Of a stretch of 34,063 bases of DNA, positions 19,201 through 28,068 are shown in pieces (within the stretch, counting starts at the first letter, position 1; every line of letters begins with the position of its first letter). The translations under genes were made by a program, and so were the position numbers. Under the pieces are notes generated by a model. It was not told the origin of the DNA, did no database searches, and saw nothing but the letters and a program-made list of their open reading frames with translations. The stretch lies in contig KN805405.1 in NCBI GenBank assembly GCA_000818945.1, positions 283,406 through 317,468 on the forward strand. Reading direction: 5' to 3'. This DNA is from Schizochytrium sp. CCTCC M209059 (lineage: Eukaryota; Sar; Bigyra; Thraustochytrida; Thraustochytriidae).

Positions 19201-22200
19201 CTCGCTCAAGGCTAAGAGACGCACGTTGTCCGACTCGTGTTTGATGAGCTCTACCAGCTGTCGTAATCGGTCGAGCAGATTTGCAGGCCCGCGTTCCGCT
19301 TCAAGAACCTGGCGCACCTCACTGAGGGCTGGATGACGTCGCGGGATGAGCTCGGCAATGTCCCCAAGCACGGGACCGAGGCACTCGCGCTTTTCCACGA
19401 CCAACCAATGAATTGTTGCCACAGCACGCTCTTGCGCCACGTTGCGAATCGTATTTGGATCTTCCTCCTCGACGCCATGCAATGCCACGACTCGATCAGG
19501 CGGTTGAAGGCAAGGAAGGATCGAGACGACCACATTGCTTAAATTCTTGCGGAGCGCCCCATCGCTTAAAAGTCGAACGAGTTTGTGCATGAGCTCACAA
19601 GCGCGAAGTTGCACCTCGGGATTCTCGTCTTGCAAAGCAGCCTTTGCTGTGGGCAGCACCTTGATCAAGAATGGGTCAATTTCTTGTTGACCTAACTTTT
19701 CCAGCAGAAGCGATGCGCACTGCAACGCGTGTGCGCGCTGTGTGCCAGAACGCCATCGCTCGCCAATATACTCGGACAGAACACTCATCATGTACATGAA
19801 CTCCTGTCGGACAAAGCTCAATAAAAGGTCTTCGTTTGACGGCGTAGTCGTTTGCTTCTCAGTCTTTTCCTCGGCACCCAGTACAGGGGCATCACTTGCC
19901 GCTGTGGCGCTTCGCGAAATGCTCATCTTGCTGCTGCTCGCATACATTGCAAGCAGCGTGAGCATTGACTTCGCAACCTCGTCGGGTTGTCCAGAGGCAT
20001 CCACGAGACGAAAGGCGATGCGTGAAAGAATAGTCTTGCGCCCCAGATTCAGCATTTCCTGAATCGAGAATTCACAAAACTCGAGAATTCGTCTCCACGC
20101 ATCGCGGCCGCTCGGTTCCTGATTGCTCTGCGATGGCGTCGCGTTGTTCGGATTAACTTTGAGCTGGTCTTGCGCCAGCATCTGTACAAGATCAACAATC
20201 CATGCATCATAGTTGTCGATGATCAGTCGACGAACAAGACCTTCATCCGGCATATTATAGTATAACCTGCGCGCGACTTCAAAAAGCACGGGCACCCTCA
20301 TTTCGCGAAGCAAATCCGGAATAACGTCGGGAAGGCACTCCTTCACGAAACGGCTGAGAAAAATGGCTCGTGGCTCCGCCTCGGAGGCACCACCTTCGCC
20401 TTGGCCCTCGCTGCGCATGCGACCAGTCAGATCATCGCTTGTGCCAACGCGACTCGCCTGGCGGTCATACTCTCCGCTACTGGACATATCGAGCCCTTGC
20501 GGCCAAGATTGACTAAAGTCATGCACCATGTTGGTCGCGCTCTCTGCAGAATACTCAAAAACGCTAAAGAGGAGATCTTCGATCGCGTCCGGAGCTTTGT
20601 TTACCATGGGTCCCGACAAGAGCATGACAAAGAGCTGTGGGTATAAAGTTTTTCGCGTGGATGCAAAAAGACGGCGAATTGCGACACCTGGGGGGACAGG
20701 TTTCCTCGAGCCTGACTTGCTACGCATGTATCCGTGTGCAGCAGCAACACGTTTAAACTGTTCGACTGCGACACGTTTCAAGCTCTCTGTGGCATCGAGC
20801 TCGACAAGAATTGTTTCTGTGCCAGGATGATGCAACGGTGCAGTCAGAGGTTCTAACGCCGTTTTCGCTTCAGCCTCTGGTTGTCGATTCACGGCACTTT
20901 TCGACTCTTGCTCCGTTTCCGCACCGTGCGATGCTCGATCGTTGACCTCGTTCGACCATGCGACAGCAAAAGCATATTGCTGCGCAAGCATGAGCAATGA
21001 CCACACGAGAAGATTGTTGCCAACATTGACACCGTTGACTTGATATGTGACTTCGGCAGTGCAGCCGATGCTACCGACGGCTACAAGCAACGAATGCGCA
21101 ACAGATCCACTGTTTGCCCGCGGCGTGATGCCTTGCTGAAGCTGTCGTTTGTGCCTCTTTCCGGTATTGCCTACGAGCTGACGAAGCGTCTTCATGAATA
21201 AACTCACATTTGCTGTCTGCATAGTTTCGGAAAAAATAGCCCGAAGCATGTCGCAGCGGCCAGGTGCATCTTCCGAGACTGTTTGGTATCGCGGAGCGAG
21301 GGTGTCACGTCTGTGCTCAGGCGTCTTGGGGGCGAGGAACTGGCGACCTCCGCCGCACCCTTCCACAAAGACTGAGATGTCTTCTGCAATGGCTTGACGA
21401 ACATGCTGGTCTGGGCTTTCTAACAAGCCAACTAAACGATGTAACATGTTCCTATAGCTGTCAAGACGGATCAATGGCGTGTCTTGTCCACGCCATGCGC
21501 CAATGTGCGCTACTCGGCGGAATATATCGATGCTGCACTTAACCATGGCCACGCGCGCTGAGGCGCTGATGGAGGAAGGGCCAACAAGAGCACCGTTCTC
21601 TCCTAAAACGCCATGCAACCACGGGTTGAAAAGCAGAACGCTTCCATGTACATCACCAAGGGCCCGTTGGGCAGTCGACTGTTTACCATGGCATGTACAC
21701 TCGAAAGCGTTCGTGCTTGCCTCCGTGTCGAGAGGTTCCGTAATGGGAAGTTGGCAGATTTCGGCCACAGAAGCCGTGCATGCCTCCAGTGCGGCATCAG
21801 AGCCCCCTTCAGACATCATGGTCCCCAACTTGACAAGGAAACCTCGCAAGGTTCTCAGCGACCCGTGCGAAGCGTCTCCATCGGAAGCCTGACTATATCT
21901 TGCGTCCTGGGACAACGTCGAGCTCTGCGATGGCTCTGAGCCTCGCAAATAGATTAAAGCAGTCAGCGACTCACAAAACTCCGCCAGCACCCGCTCGCGA
22001 ATACGCAGGTTGCGAATAAGGTCAGGAAGTTGCGAAACTGTCAATAACCGCAACGAGGCGGAACCATTGAGAAGGCGTGCCCCAAAAACTTGCGTACATC
22101 GCCTATGAAGGATCTGCTGACATTCGAAGCCTGCACTGGTCCCGGTCGCAAACTCTGTGGCAAACCAGTCGCAAGGAAGGGACCCTGCCAAAATGACAAA

Positions 22201-24528
22201 ACGTTCCTCTAGTGGTAGGTCCAGTGCTTTTGCGAGTGGGTCCTGGGGGAAGCGTACGCGTCGAACCCCAGCTAATGCGTGAGCGCCAGCAGAGATGGAA
22301 GCACGATCTCCATGAGGAGAACTCGATTGCTCAGCTAGCGGCGTGCTTGACATGTTGCGCACCGACACGCCCGAAGTAACCCACGATTCGCGCTTAAAGA
22401 TGGATACTACTCCCTGGACTGCCTTGCAAAGGGCCTCATGCTCCGGACGTCGTCTCGTACAATCGCGCTGCATCACGTGCAACTTAAAAGCGAGTGCCAA
22501 TGCCGTGTCTACGGCAATCTCCATTAAATTCATTTTGCGGGTTCGAGCCCGCGGACTCGTGATATCGAGATTATAAAAGAGTTTGGCAGCACTATTGAGG
22601 ACGACACGAAAACTCATCTCTCCTGGGTCCAGATCAATCATGCTGGAGTCTACCTGTACGAGAGCTTGCAGCAAGATTGAAGTGCAGGTCAAGTCGAGGC
22701 TCCGTTTATCCCTGTTGGCAGTCTCAAGACCCATAGAATGTAGCATGAGCCATTGAATGGTATCGACGAGCGCTTCGCGCGCCAGAGGGCGGACTCGGGA
22801 TGACTGCATCGGAGCTTTCCCACTGTGAACACCAGTAGAAGACGTGAACGGGTGCTTGCGTTTCTTGCCTCCACCATGTCCTGCAACCGTACCGAGAAAG
22901 GCCGGACTTGCTGGTGGATCTTCGACGGCGTGTAAAAGGCTTCCACTGGCACCGTTGCGCAGCGTGCGATCCGTGACCGTAAAGATGCGCGTGCAACTTT
23001 CAGAAGTTGACTCGTCCAAGTCAGACGAGTCTTGGGCAACCACAGCGCCAATCCCATGCGCAAGACAGCGTGCTACACAAGCGTGCATGCTAGTGTCGGA
23101 TAAAAGCCGCTCGTTGGCAAAGAGACCTACAATGCGAATCAGAGCAATGTCAGTCTTCATGTGTGCTTCGACTACACAAACACAAAGGCGAAGAAAGGGA
23201 ATAGAGGAGACCATTGCAGCTTCGCCCGGTCGTGAAGTGGACGCTGCGGATGCCATCGGGGCTGTATGCGAGTGTGACACTGGTTTCGCATTTGGACGGC
23301 AGAGAAGAGCACGAATGATTTCGCTCACAAGCGAAACATCGTCCGCGTCAAAGGAAAGGACAGACATCGGCGCGAGCGCAGACGCAAGAGCAGCCCATGA
23401 GGCGCGACTTGCAACGCGACGCCGTGCCCACGCGCGCCCAACCTCCAAGAGTTGCTTTCGCAAGGCGGTTGCCAGCGTTGGAGCCACGGCGCGCGTTCCG
23501 GCGAGGATATCTCCCGCGGCAGCACACAAAGATCCCACGGCACAAAGCTGACCAGACGTCAGACCTGAGCCTGGCGTAACATTTGCGGTCAGCACGTCTA
23601 AGCGGTCGCTGATGGCACCTGCGAGAGCGGAGAAGGCTGGATGGGCGGCGAGGGCCGGCGCAAATCGCGCCAAGATTCTACCAGCAAGTCTATTCGTTTG
23701 GGACTTTGCATGCCAACGGGCCTCGCGTGTCCCGAGCTTTAGTTCGAGACTTTTAGTCGAGGCTGCAGACGCTTTGTCACATATCCCTTCAAAGCTTTTT
23801 AGGACAGGGGGCGTCGACGCTTCATCGGCGCTGAGCGCTTCGAGAAGTTCATAGGTATCGTCAATGAGCACAATGACGCATTGGAGGTCTCCCTCGGCCA
23901 AGACGGCAATTGTACCGAGAACACTATCCCAAAGGAGCGGTTCGAGGCCAGAGGCCCCAACGCACGGTTGCATCAGGAGATTGAGAGTGCTAAGCAAGAG
24001 GGCTAGCACGCCATTGACGTCACCAAAGTCGAAAACGGCACGTGCGTGTGGACAAAAGGTGCCGGCCAGCAGGACACGTACAAGTTCAAGCGCGGGCATC
24101 AAGACTATCTCTGTCGCGCCGCATTCGGTCTCGCCCGAGCGACCGGTGGTGTTCGCCGAGGCCTTCCGGCGCTCAACCACCGTTTGCAGGGCTGACACCG
24201 TGAAGCAGTGCTCCACGAGCGAAGCGATAAAGTGCCTGACCTTGTTCAGCATTTCCCTGCACTTGTCCTCGTCGCCCACCGCCCGCGTAGCCGCCGCCGC
24301 CGCGGCGCCGTTGCTTGCCCTGGCTAAGCTCGCGCTGTCCGAGGACGTCTGGCATGACGGATCCCTCTCGGGATCCGCGGCAGCCTCTCCGGCCGCGGCG
24401 GCTGCCGCACGGTCTTCGACGGGCTCTCCGCGGGCGAGTCGCGCATCGCGCTCGTCGTGCCGCCCGCGGTGCGCCGCGATCTCCTTCAGCAGCCCGCGCA
24501 GCAGCTCTGCCGACGAGAGGGCCGCCAT
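13264..24528 (-). CDS. ATR: ATR-type checkpoint protein kinase (PIKK family), 3754 aa
   Basis: Nuclear Ser/Thr kinase of the PI3K-like family that senses RPA-coated single-stranded DNA with ATRIP and triggers the replication checkpoint. The bulk is alpha-helical HEAT-type repeats. A FAT domain covers roughly 2400-3250, the kinase about 3394-3680 and FATC the last ~33 residues (ending MYSGWAAFL). The kinase shows DLRKDARMMEFN, ATP-site Lys3412, catalytic loop GLGDRHAEN (Asp3568, His3570, Asn3573) and VHVDFDCLFDKG with metal-binding Asp3587. VPFRLTPQMVDGM follows. The wording of these blocks is specifically ATR rather than ATM, mTOR or TRRAP, and the catalytic residues exclude TRRAP. It is about 1100 residues longer than the human protein; extra length includes Ser/Ala-rich loops near 2620 and 2890. 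The open frame extends to a GTG at 24573, but the first ATG is 24528. No introns. Confidence 0.93.
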   Translation of the reverse strand: MAALSSAELLRGLLKEIAAHRGRHDERDARLARGEPVEDRAAAAAAGEAAADPERDPSCQTSSDSASLARASNGAAAAAATRAVGDEDKCREMLNKVRHFIASLVEHCFTVSALQTVVERRKASANTTGRSGETECGATEIVLMPALELVRVLLAGTFCPHARAVFDFGDVNGVLALLLSTLNLLMQPCVGASGLEPLLWDSVLGTIAVLAEGDLQCVIVLIDDTYELLEALSADEASTPPVLKSFEGICDKASAASTKSLELKLGTREARWHAKSQTNRLAGRILARFAPALAAHPAFSALAGAISDRLDVLTANVTPGSGLTSGQLCAVGSLCAAAGDILAGTRAVAPTLATALRKQLLEVGRAWARRRVASRASWAALASALAPMSVLSFDADDVSLVSEIIRALLCRPNAKPVSHSHTAPMASAASTSRPGEAAMVSSIPFLRLCVCVVEAHMKTDIALIRIVGLFANERLLSDTSMHACVARCLAHGIGAVVAQDSSDLDESTSESCTRIFTVTDRTLRNGASGSLLHAVEDPPASPAFLGTVAGHGGGKKRKHPFTSSTGVHSGKAPMQSSRVRPLAREALVDTIQWLMLHSMGLETANRDKRSLDLTCTSILLQALVQVDSSMIDLDPGEMSFRVVLNSAAKLFYNLDITSPRARTRKMNLMEIAVDTALALAFKLHVMQRDCTRRRPEHEALCKAVQGVVSIFKRESWVTSGVSVRNMSSTPLAEQSSSPHGDRASISAGAHALAGVRRVRFPQDPLAKALDLPLEERFVILAGSLPCDWFATEFATGTSAGFECQQILHRRCTQVFGARLLNGSASLRLLTVSQLPDLIRNLRIRERVLAEFCESLTALIYLRGSEPSQSSTLSQDARYSQASDGDASHGSLRTLRGFLVKLGTMMSEGGSDAALEACTASVAEICQLPITEPLDTEASTNAFECTCHGKQSTAQRALGDVHGSVLLFNPWLHGVLGENGALVGPSSISASARVAMVKCSIDIFRRVAHIGAWRGQDTPLIRLDSYRNMLHRLVGLLESPDQHVRQAIAEDISVFVEGCGGGRQFLAPKTPEHRRDTLAPRYQTVSEDAPGRCDMLRAIFSETMQTANVSLFMKTLRQLVGNTGKRHKRQLQQGITPRANSGSVAHSLLVAVGSIGCTAEVTYQVNGVNVGNNLLVWSLLMLAQQYAFAVAWSNEVNDRASHGAETEQESKSAVNRQPEAEAKTALEPLTAPLHHPGTETILVELDATESLKRVAVEQFKRVAAAHGYMRSKSGSRKPVPPGVAIRRLFASTRKTLYPQLFVMLLSGPMVNKAPDAIEDLLFSVFEYSAESATNMVHDFSQSWPQGLDMSSSGEYDRQASRVGTSDDLTGRMRSEGQGEGGASEAEPRAIFLSRFVKECLPDVIPDLLREMRVPVLFEVARRLYYNMPDEGLVRRLIIDNYDAWIVDLVQMLAQDQLKVNPNNATPSQSNQEPSGRDAWRRILEFCEFSIQEMLNLGRKTILSRIAFRLVDASGQPDEVAKSMLTLLAMYASSSKMSISRSATAASDAPVLGAEEKTEKQTTTPSNEDLLLSFVRQEFMYMMSVLSEYIGERWRSGTQRAHALQCASLLLEKLGQQEIDPFLIKVLPTAKAALQDENPEVQLRACELMHKLVRLLSDGALRKNLSNVVVSILPCLQPPDRVVALHGVEEEDPNTIRNVAQERAVATIHWLVVEKRECLGPVLGDIAELIPRRHPALSEVRQVLEAERGPANLLDRLRQLVELIKHESDNVRLLALSELRVVIAENASNLHKVLLDKSILSESASPHAPDELKMETNENDRKGSVTQLVSELVGTLLRLSRSGAAGSAADAMRAAQRATREVRLACGNCLGELGAIDPSRLDLDIVHTALTGARRPQARAQKRFQPSKNTRFELDMGNEDLAVHIIETYLVVALRAAPDPNSHMQVGMAIQELLSYFRDKKGYVLGDVDGPSQRSSASSRYLVMRELLSAPTMAIVRPFWDTSYAFVRGSDEVPRPHGRGGKSFFGPEVTFETSVGEWFAYLTAHCEGEQAHIFKAMRVLCTYHGATDLLQFLLPYAVQNVLYHARGGDLENDGDLGTQVRREVMEVLRDTWRGENCPGDDDGEIDAQWLASAGYPSEQEHHQEGKRASDSNNSNRLQTLNQAANAASGAASSYRGQTQSSQGSLCTHGSSARVQAKRDISGRIRRNAHAMFALLDTLATWEKHMSIFLADQKAHAESAESASSSRSSTSSLRSRVEYLGDFSSKRLISQLLRRIPLRCLAEAAYRCGAVARSLRYMELHVRKTHAYDESGAGVSPGAWLLSRPVQFERDEITFLHRIYAALEQDPDGLLSVIAIRARHDGGPGTGFVLNRTRHTVSQWPVKSTPTSRRRPTQRRHHSRIRNPELQAPPGTHPGDGGQPTLLERVFELEFSGRWDEAVSCYERMLEKLRGATKVDTDTTMMETAAPATAAASANATGALSHTAKRQRNETAPHFTNSVDAQVMARRMQLHQGQLSCLRRLNHLDLLVSIGDVNRNVCDESSVAARPFCKEAMWRLSRWDELARVLEKERFGDDGAQGATNDEDLELVLLNSGPGNMGSAYTDAVSRAMLALARSSSFSSAPTSSSSSSFPSSAIQVSEAGLRQEFVKQIDRAKLQIMDFLSAVSTESYGRAYPLLLRLHALTELTTGWDVVHLAKRHRNRGVIGAVQSEDVRETSEPATAENAAAAAASAAPSAAGINAVGTSAFDLVASRSQIRRSLVERGWKDRFKITAPSIEMRKELFEMRRVVFELSGLRADEMHGWLSLAKSARLAEDRQGCLEALQRVQECADELLVSARSPRPDGKGTVFESNKEEAEVAQLKAKLQMAELYIQSSGSSSGSSMLQSGGVSGPGAGVGSSSSGGVTGAAAHHRAVMVLEPVQIDLEELEKATDQAPSMLRKTRAKALLMATNMKVESGQGMGEIIVQRYRSVLKQRPDWQRGHFHLARFFEYLMLKLEQSENSGENRGWHGNSRGGMSAGSALALPSDRNEQEYRMQESQVLLLSVIRQYGKSLEHGGYDHIYESLPRLLTLWYDKTERLHPLVHSLNDQRRGPRGGASRSASVLLSGGQGGGNRRGAEDTLLHGFNRMNTQVRKLGTLLPPYVWYTALPQLVSRMGVENEDVWIITKKILKHIAEAYPAQAFWHIMGVVKSKSVHRRERARSLCQDLVNSPSSASHQWVRLSEDRHEVTMKTQYQNVSQVFDALVKIAKHKPRLLSEIQIDGRRGAAPGDPRRETKLKITSSGLLDGKKLCKRMQRCNLVVPTQAALTPTLPVAAKAKYRVRPSGAQQQRGQTRGAAAENASVTSIESPPSVVPGRESVSGRSSGAAGSDAPQVFGRQCPMMFQLHEVADIMSSKAAPKKIKVYGHNKESYNFLCKNEERGDLRKDARMMEFNTVVNRLFQRDPQARRRKLQLRTYAVVCLNESCGLLEWVENTTALRHTIQCVYKEEGIQSSLHVTWKEGRLDQERLQRCKDDPETKVRKWEEIRKRFPPLLHRWFINHFSGPEAWLSARSQFTRSCSAWSMIGHIVGLGDRHAENVLINTRTGECVHVDFDCLFDKGLTLQIPEVVPFRLTPQMVDGMDLGGAEGGFRTNAEVCLHVMRTHKPMLMSVLESFVVDPLVEWKRVKQTQGGNNLPAASGSNEVDQGKRAAQDKINAISERLDGIVRERKADLGRPDKSSDQVFELLPMSVQSQVHRLIREATDPLKLLSMYSGWAAFL

Positions 24529-24955
24529 TCTGCTTTTGCAGGCTGGCTGCGAGCTCCTCCAACGGGGACCCACGTTAAGACAATGGCAAGTGGCATGGAG
24601 CTGGGGGAGTTCGGATTGAGAGCGCTCATTTTTCGCAAGTTGCGGATGCTAACCACCGTGACCTGACCTGAGCAGAGCAGGCTTGGCGAGCTGCAAAGAG
24701 CAGACGGAGTGAAGGAAGAGCCAACGACAAGCAAGGTACCACTAATGTAAGAAATACAAGCAAAGCAGCAAGAGAAGATCGTCTTCCCTTTTGAGTATGG
24801 AAAGACGCGAGAATTTTCGCAAGTCAAAACAATTGATGTCTGCTTGTAGTTTTCAGTCAACGCTAGACACCGGGCGGAGATGTGGCCGGCGATAAGCTCG
24901 AGTAAGTTCGTAGGCGGACATTTGAAAATTTCTTACTATAAAGAGCTCCGGCTTT
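24529..24955. other. Upstream region of the ATR gene
   Basis: 427 bases between the ATR start and the end of the nuclease-like frame on the same strand. The ATR promoter and leader should lie here. I see no RNA gene, no strong repeat and no coding signal. Confidence 0.45.
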
Positions 24956-25799
24956 CTACTCTTCTTGTGGCCGGTCAACCACATGCACATCATCTGCCGC
25001 GCTCGAGGAGGAGCTCGATGAGGAATCTGAAGAGGAAAGCAACGTATGAACCAACGGGGGATCCAATATAGGCGGTGTAGGAGGGCCCTGCTGAGTTTTA
25101 GGACGTTTTGATGATCCCAGAGTTTGACCTTGGTCACCATAAGAACGCTTACCCTCATTCTGTGTCCCACCGTGTCCTTCATTGTACTTGTCGATTTCAG
25201 TTCGATGAGCTTGCATGTCTACATCAATTTCAGTCCTCCAAGTTTCGTCAACATCAGGCCACGGATCCACATGATCTTCTTTGGGTTCGAACTGCGGAAT
25301 TTTTCTCGGGAAGGCAGTGAATTTGGGGCGCTCGCGTGCAGTTCCACTAGGCCCTGTGGCATCATCATTGTTTGACAACCGCAGAGAAACCCGAGACAGA
25401 TGCATCCGCGAGAGCGTTCTCTGTTGATGTTTGAAGCCCTGGCGATGTAATTCCGAACAGGAATGACTTCGGCCTCCATTTTGTATTTGCATAGCTGCTG
25501 ACCAGCTTCCTCCAAGAAGTTTCGTAAAGTTAGCTTTCGCCAGTTGGTTTCTGGCTTTAAGTTCAATCAGAATCGGACACTTGTCATTTTGACCATGGGC
25601 CCAAAGGACCAGATCACTTCTCTTTGTGCTTGTCTTCGACCGAACTTCGTTCTCTACCATGGCATTAGGTTGGTTAGGAAATTCGCTCCAGCCATTTCTT
25701 CAATACAAAATGTCGCCGCGCAGTTTTTGCAAAAGTTATTTTTGGAATGCCTGCTTCCAAGATCTCATTGCGGTTGGATCTTCCGTCAAGGGTCGTCAT
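24956..25799 (-). pseudogene. Frame-broken PD-(D/E)XK nuclease-like region
   Basis: The main open frame (ATG 25660 to stop 24956, 234 aa) starts with a block that looks like a restriction-endonuclease fold core: SDLVLWA with Asp16, then ILIELKA with Glu33 and Lys35, the spacing of a D-(x)n-ExK active site. After about residue 65 it becomes low in complexity, with a poly-Ser stretch and acidic tail. The frame is open 5' of its ATG to 25699. A different frame from ATG 25799 to stop 25674 (41 aa) contains RRHFVLKKWLERI, a plausible first helix of the same fold. One frameshift within 25674-25699 would join them, so I treat it as a probable broken gene. An unseen intron or a shorter real gene from 25660 is possible. 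Fold assignment is by motif only. The upstream ATG overlaps the stop of the coiled-coil gene. Confidence 0.4.
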
Positions 25800-27694
25800 G
25801 ATTTTTGTTCTTCAACCATTATTAGATCTGCCTTTTCGATTTGGGCTGTGTCAAGCTTGATCTGTTGAGATGAGGCGTGGTCACCGGCCGGATTCGAATT
25901 CTTTTCGAGACGCGACTCCACGCTGCAGAGTCGAGCTTGTAGAGCCCCCTGGGCCTCGCAAAGGTCTCGCTCTGCACGCTCCTTGGCAGTCTGCAGTTTT
26001 TTGCACAAAGATTTCAAGGCTCGAAGGCCTGCAGCATGCCGTGCAACGAGGTTTTCTGCGCGACGACGTGCGTGCTGCTCTGTACGGAGTTTAGCGCGTA
26101 AGCTATTTTCCGCGGCGCGATGTTCCTGCATTGACTGTCCTGCTGCCTTTTCAAGCTGCTGGGAGCGATGCTGTGCCGACGTCTCGGCCACACGTGCGTG
26201 CTTGACTTCAGGGACAAGAACCTGTACAGTGCTCTGTAAGGCTTCGTGCTTGACAGAGACTGTGTTGAGCGTCTGAAGCGTGACGGCAAGCTCGCCCTTG
26301 AGAGCATCGAGTTCGGTTTTATGAGCCGCTGCTGACTTGTTCATGTCCTCCGATTTGGCTTCGAGTCGTGCCTCGAGTCGAGTCACTTTCACTCGCATCG
26401 CCTCGAGCTTGGCCTCCCAGGTTTCCCGCGCAATTTTATGTCGTCCTCGCATATGCTCGAGCTCTCGTTTGGTCGCCTCAAGATCTACGCGGTTCTCGCC
26501 GGCTCGTGCGCTCTCAGACTTTGATGCGGCAAGTTCTCTCGCGCGTGCTGCTTCAAGTTGCTGTACGCGCCTTTGCTCGTTGTCAAGGCGACTGTTGGCG
26601 TCCTGGAGCCTCTCTTGCAAAAGCTCAAGGGCATTGGAACGTGCTGCGAGATCCGTTTCCATTCGCACTCGAGTTCTGTCGGTGGCTTGCTTGGCTGTAT
26701 ACAGGTCGCGATCGAGCGCGCGAGCGTGAAGTGCGTCTGTGTGCATACCTTGTTCAGCAGCTGCGAGTCGCGCCCTCGTCTCGCTAATTTCGCGCTCGAG
26801 AGATTTTACCACATTTTGATGCGCATGCAGCGGTACTGATTCTGCCCTCGACTGTGCCATTTGTTCCAGAAGTTGGCGATGCTCTTCACGCTGCTTGTTT
26901 GCTTTTGCTGCCGTCGTTTTTCTCGCTGACTCAATGGCGGCATCTGCGATGGATTTGTAACGCGCGGAGATGTCTTCTTCGCTCTTTGCAATAATGCGCT
27001 TCGATTCAAGAAACCACTTGTGTTGCGCCTTGAGATGCCGCGATTCCAGGTCTTGAATCTTTCTTTCGTATGCTTCGGTGACGAGGCGCACGGTTGAATC
27101 GTTGTCCTGATTGCAAAGACGCTCTTGCAGAACGAGGAGACGCTCCTTCAAGGCGCGACGCTGTTCCGTTTCCCGGGCGACCTTTTCCTCGAGCGTTTTG
27201 ACGCGTAGGTCGCTCTCGACAAGCTTTTCGCGCATGGCCGATGCCGCTGCTGCTTGTGTCTGGGCTTCGAATTCTGCAGCTTGCTTGGCTAGCTGCATTT
27301 GGGCCAAGTCTTGGCGAAAATAATCTTGTGCGGTTTCATGGGCGCGCACGGTGCGCAATAGTTCGTCATAGTCTCCAGCGAGATCATGGAGCTGATTGTG
27401 GCGGAACAAATCGAGTTCGTGGCGGAGGTTGGTGATTTCTGCGGCTTGACGCGAAGTTCTTTTTTTCTGGGCGCGAAGCGCATTGGCTAGAACAACCCTG
27501 TCACGCTGACTTTGCGCAAGTTGATCATGTTTGAGCTTGAGGGAGCATCGTGTTCGTCTTTTTACCGCTTGGTCCTGCTTTCGTCTCGCCTCTGCTTGTT
27601 GTGAGGCCGAGGCGACAAGCAGCGACGTTTCGCGGAGCTCAGCCTCGAGAGCTGTCTCCTCGTCCGAGTCGGAGACTGACTCCGGGCCGACCAT
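25796..27694 (-). CDS. Long coiled-coil protein, 632 aa
   Basis: The protein is almost entirely Glu/Arg/Lys/Gln/Ala/Leu-rich heptad-like sequence from about residue 15 to 600, so it should be an extended parallel or antiparallel coiled coil. The N-terminus (MVGPESVSDSDEET) is acidic, with Ser residues in a casein-kinase-2-like context. There is no motor head, membrane span or zinc-binding motif. Proteins of this type are commonly scaffolds of centrosome, cilium, Golgi or cytoskeleton, but sequence alone does not say which. ATG at 27694 is the first start of the frame. Its TGA stop (25796-25798) overlaps the ATG at 25799 of the next frame downstream by four bases. Confidence 0.8.
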   Translation of the reverse strand: MVGPESVSDSDEETALEAELRETSLLVASASQQAEARRKQDQAVKRRTRCSLKLKHDQLAQSQRDRVVLANALRAQKKRTSRQAAEITNLRHELDLFRHNQLHDLAGDYDELLRTVRAHETAQDYFRQDLAQMQLAKQAAEFEAQTQAAAASAMREKLVESDLRVKTLEEKVARETEQRRALKERLLVLQERLCNQDNDSTVRLVTEAYERKIQDLESRHLKAQHKWFLESKRIIAKSEEDISARYKSIADAAIESARKTTAAKANKQREEHRQLLEQMAQSRAESVPLHAHQNVVKSLEREISETRARLAAAEQGMHTDALHARALDRDLYTAKQATDRTRVRMETDLAARSNALELLQERLQDANSRLDNEQRRVQQLEAARARELAASKSESARAGENRVDLEATKRELEHMRGRHKIARETWEAKLEAMRVKVTRLEARLEAKSEDMNKSAAAHKTELDALKGELAVTLQTLNTVSVKHEALQSTVQVLVPEVKHARVAETSAQHRSQQLEKAAGQSMQEHRAAENSLRAKLRTEQHARRRAENLVARHAAGLRALKSLCKKLQTAKERAERDLCEAQGALQARLCSVESRLEKNSNPAGDHASSQQIKLDTAQIEKADLIMVEEQKS

Positions 27695-28068
27695 CGAAAC
27701 GCGATCGGTGTCCTGGGCCAGGGATGCAAGAAGGCATCCATTGGAATTTTATAAAAATGTTTCTCGCAATGGAATCGCGTAATGTAGCCTAGGATTTTAT
27801 TCACTGTTAGTTATAGTACTTCCTACGATTATGATGTTCGTGAAAATGTCCGTTGACGAAGTAAAAGCACCGCGGCGGCGGGCCGACTGACTGTCTAACT
27901 TGCCTCGCAGCGCTTTGGCGTTCCTGCTTGGGAGTTCAAGTTATGCCTTCATTCAATAATGCGCCAAGAGATCAGCTGCGCGACAAGGAAGGCTTGGGCC
28001 AGTCAGTATCCTCCGGACACATGCAGCGGACGGAGAACCTCTGAGCTACTCGGAGACAGAATAAGGCG
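27695..28068. other. Divergent promoter region
   Basis: 374 bases between the start of the minus-strand coiled-coil gene and the start of the plus-strand Rab gene. It must hold both promoters. A/T-rich patches occur at 27745-27830; no TATA box can be assigned with confidence and no gene is seen. Confidence 0.45.

Noticed and set aside
22844..23551. Long plus-strand frame opposite the ATR gene
   Set aside because: Arg/Ala/Ser-rich, low-complexity translation antisense to a well-supported gene; a composition shadow.
13264..24528. TRRAP/Tra1, ATM or mTOR as identity of the giant PIKK
   Set aside because: The catalytic GLGDRHAEN and VDFD motifs are intact, which excludes TRRAP, and the DLRKDARMMEFN, VHVDFDCLFDKG and VPFRLTPQMVDGM wording matches ATR rather than ATM or mTOR.
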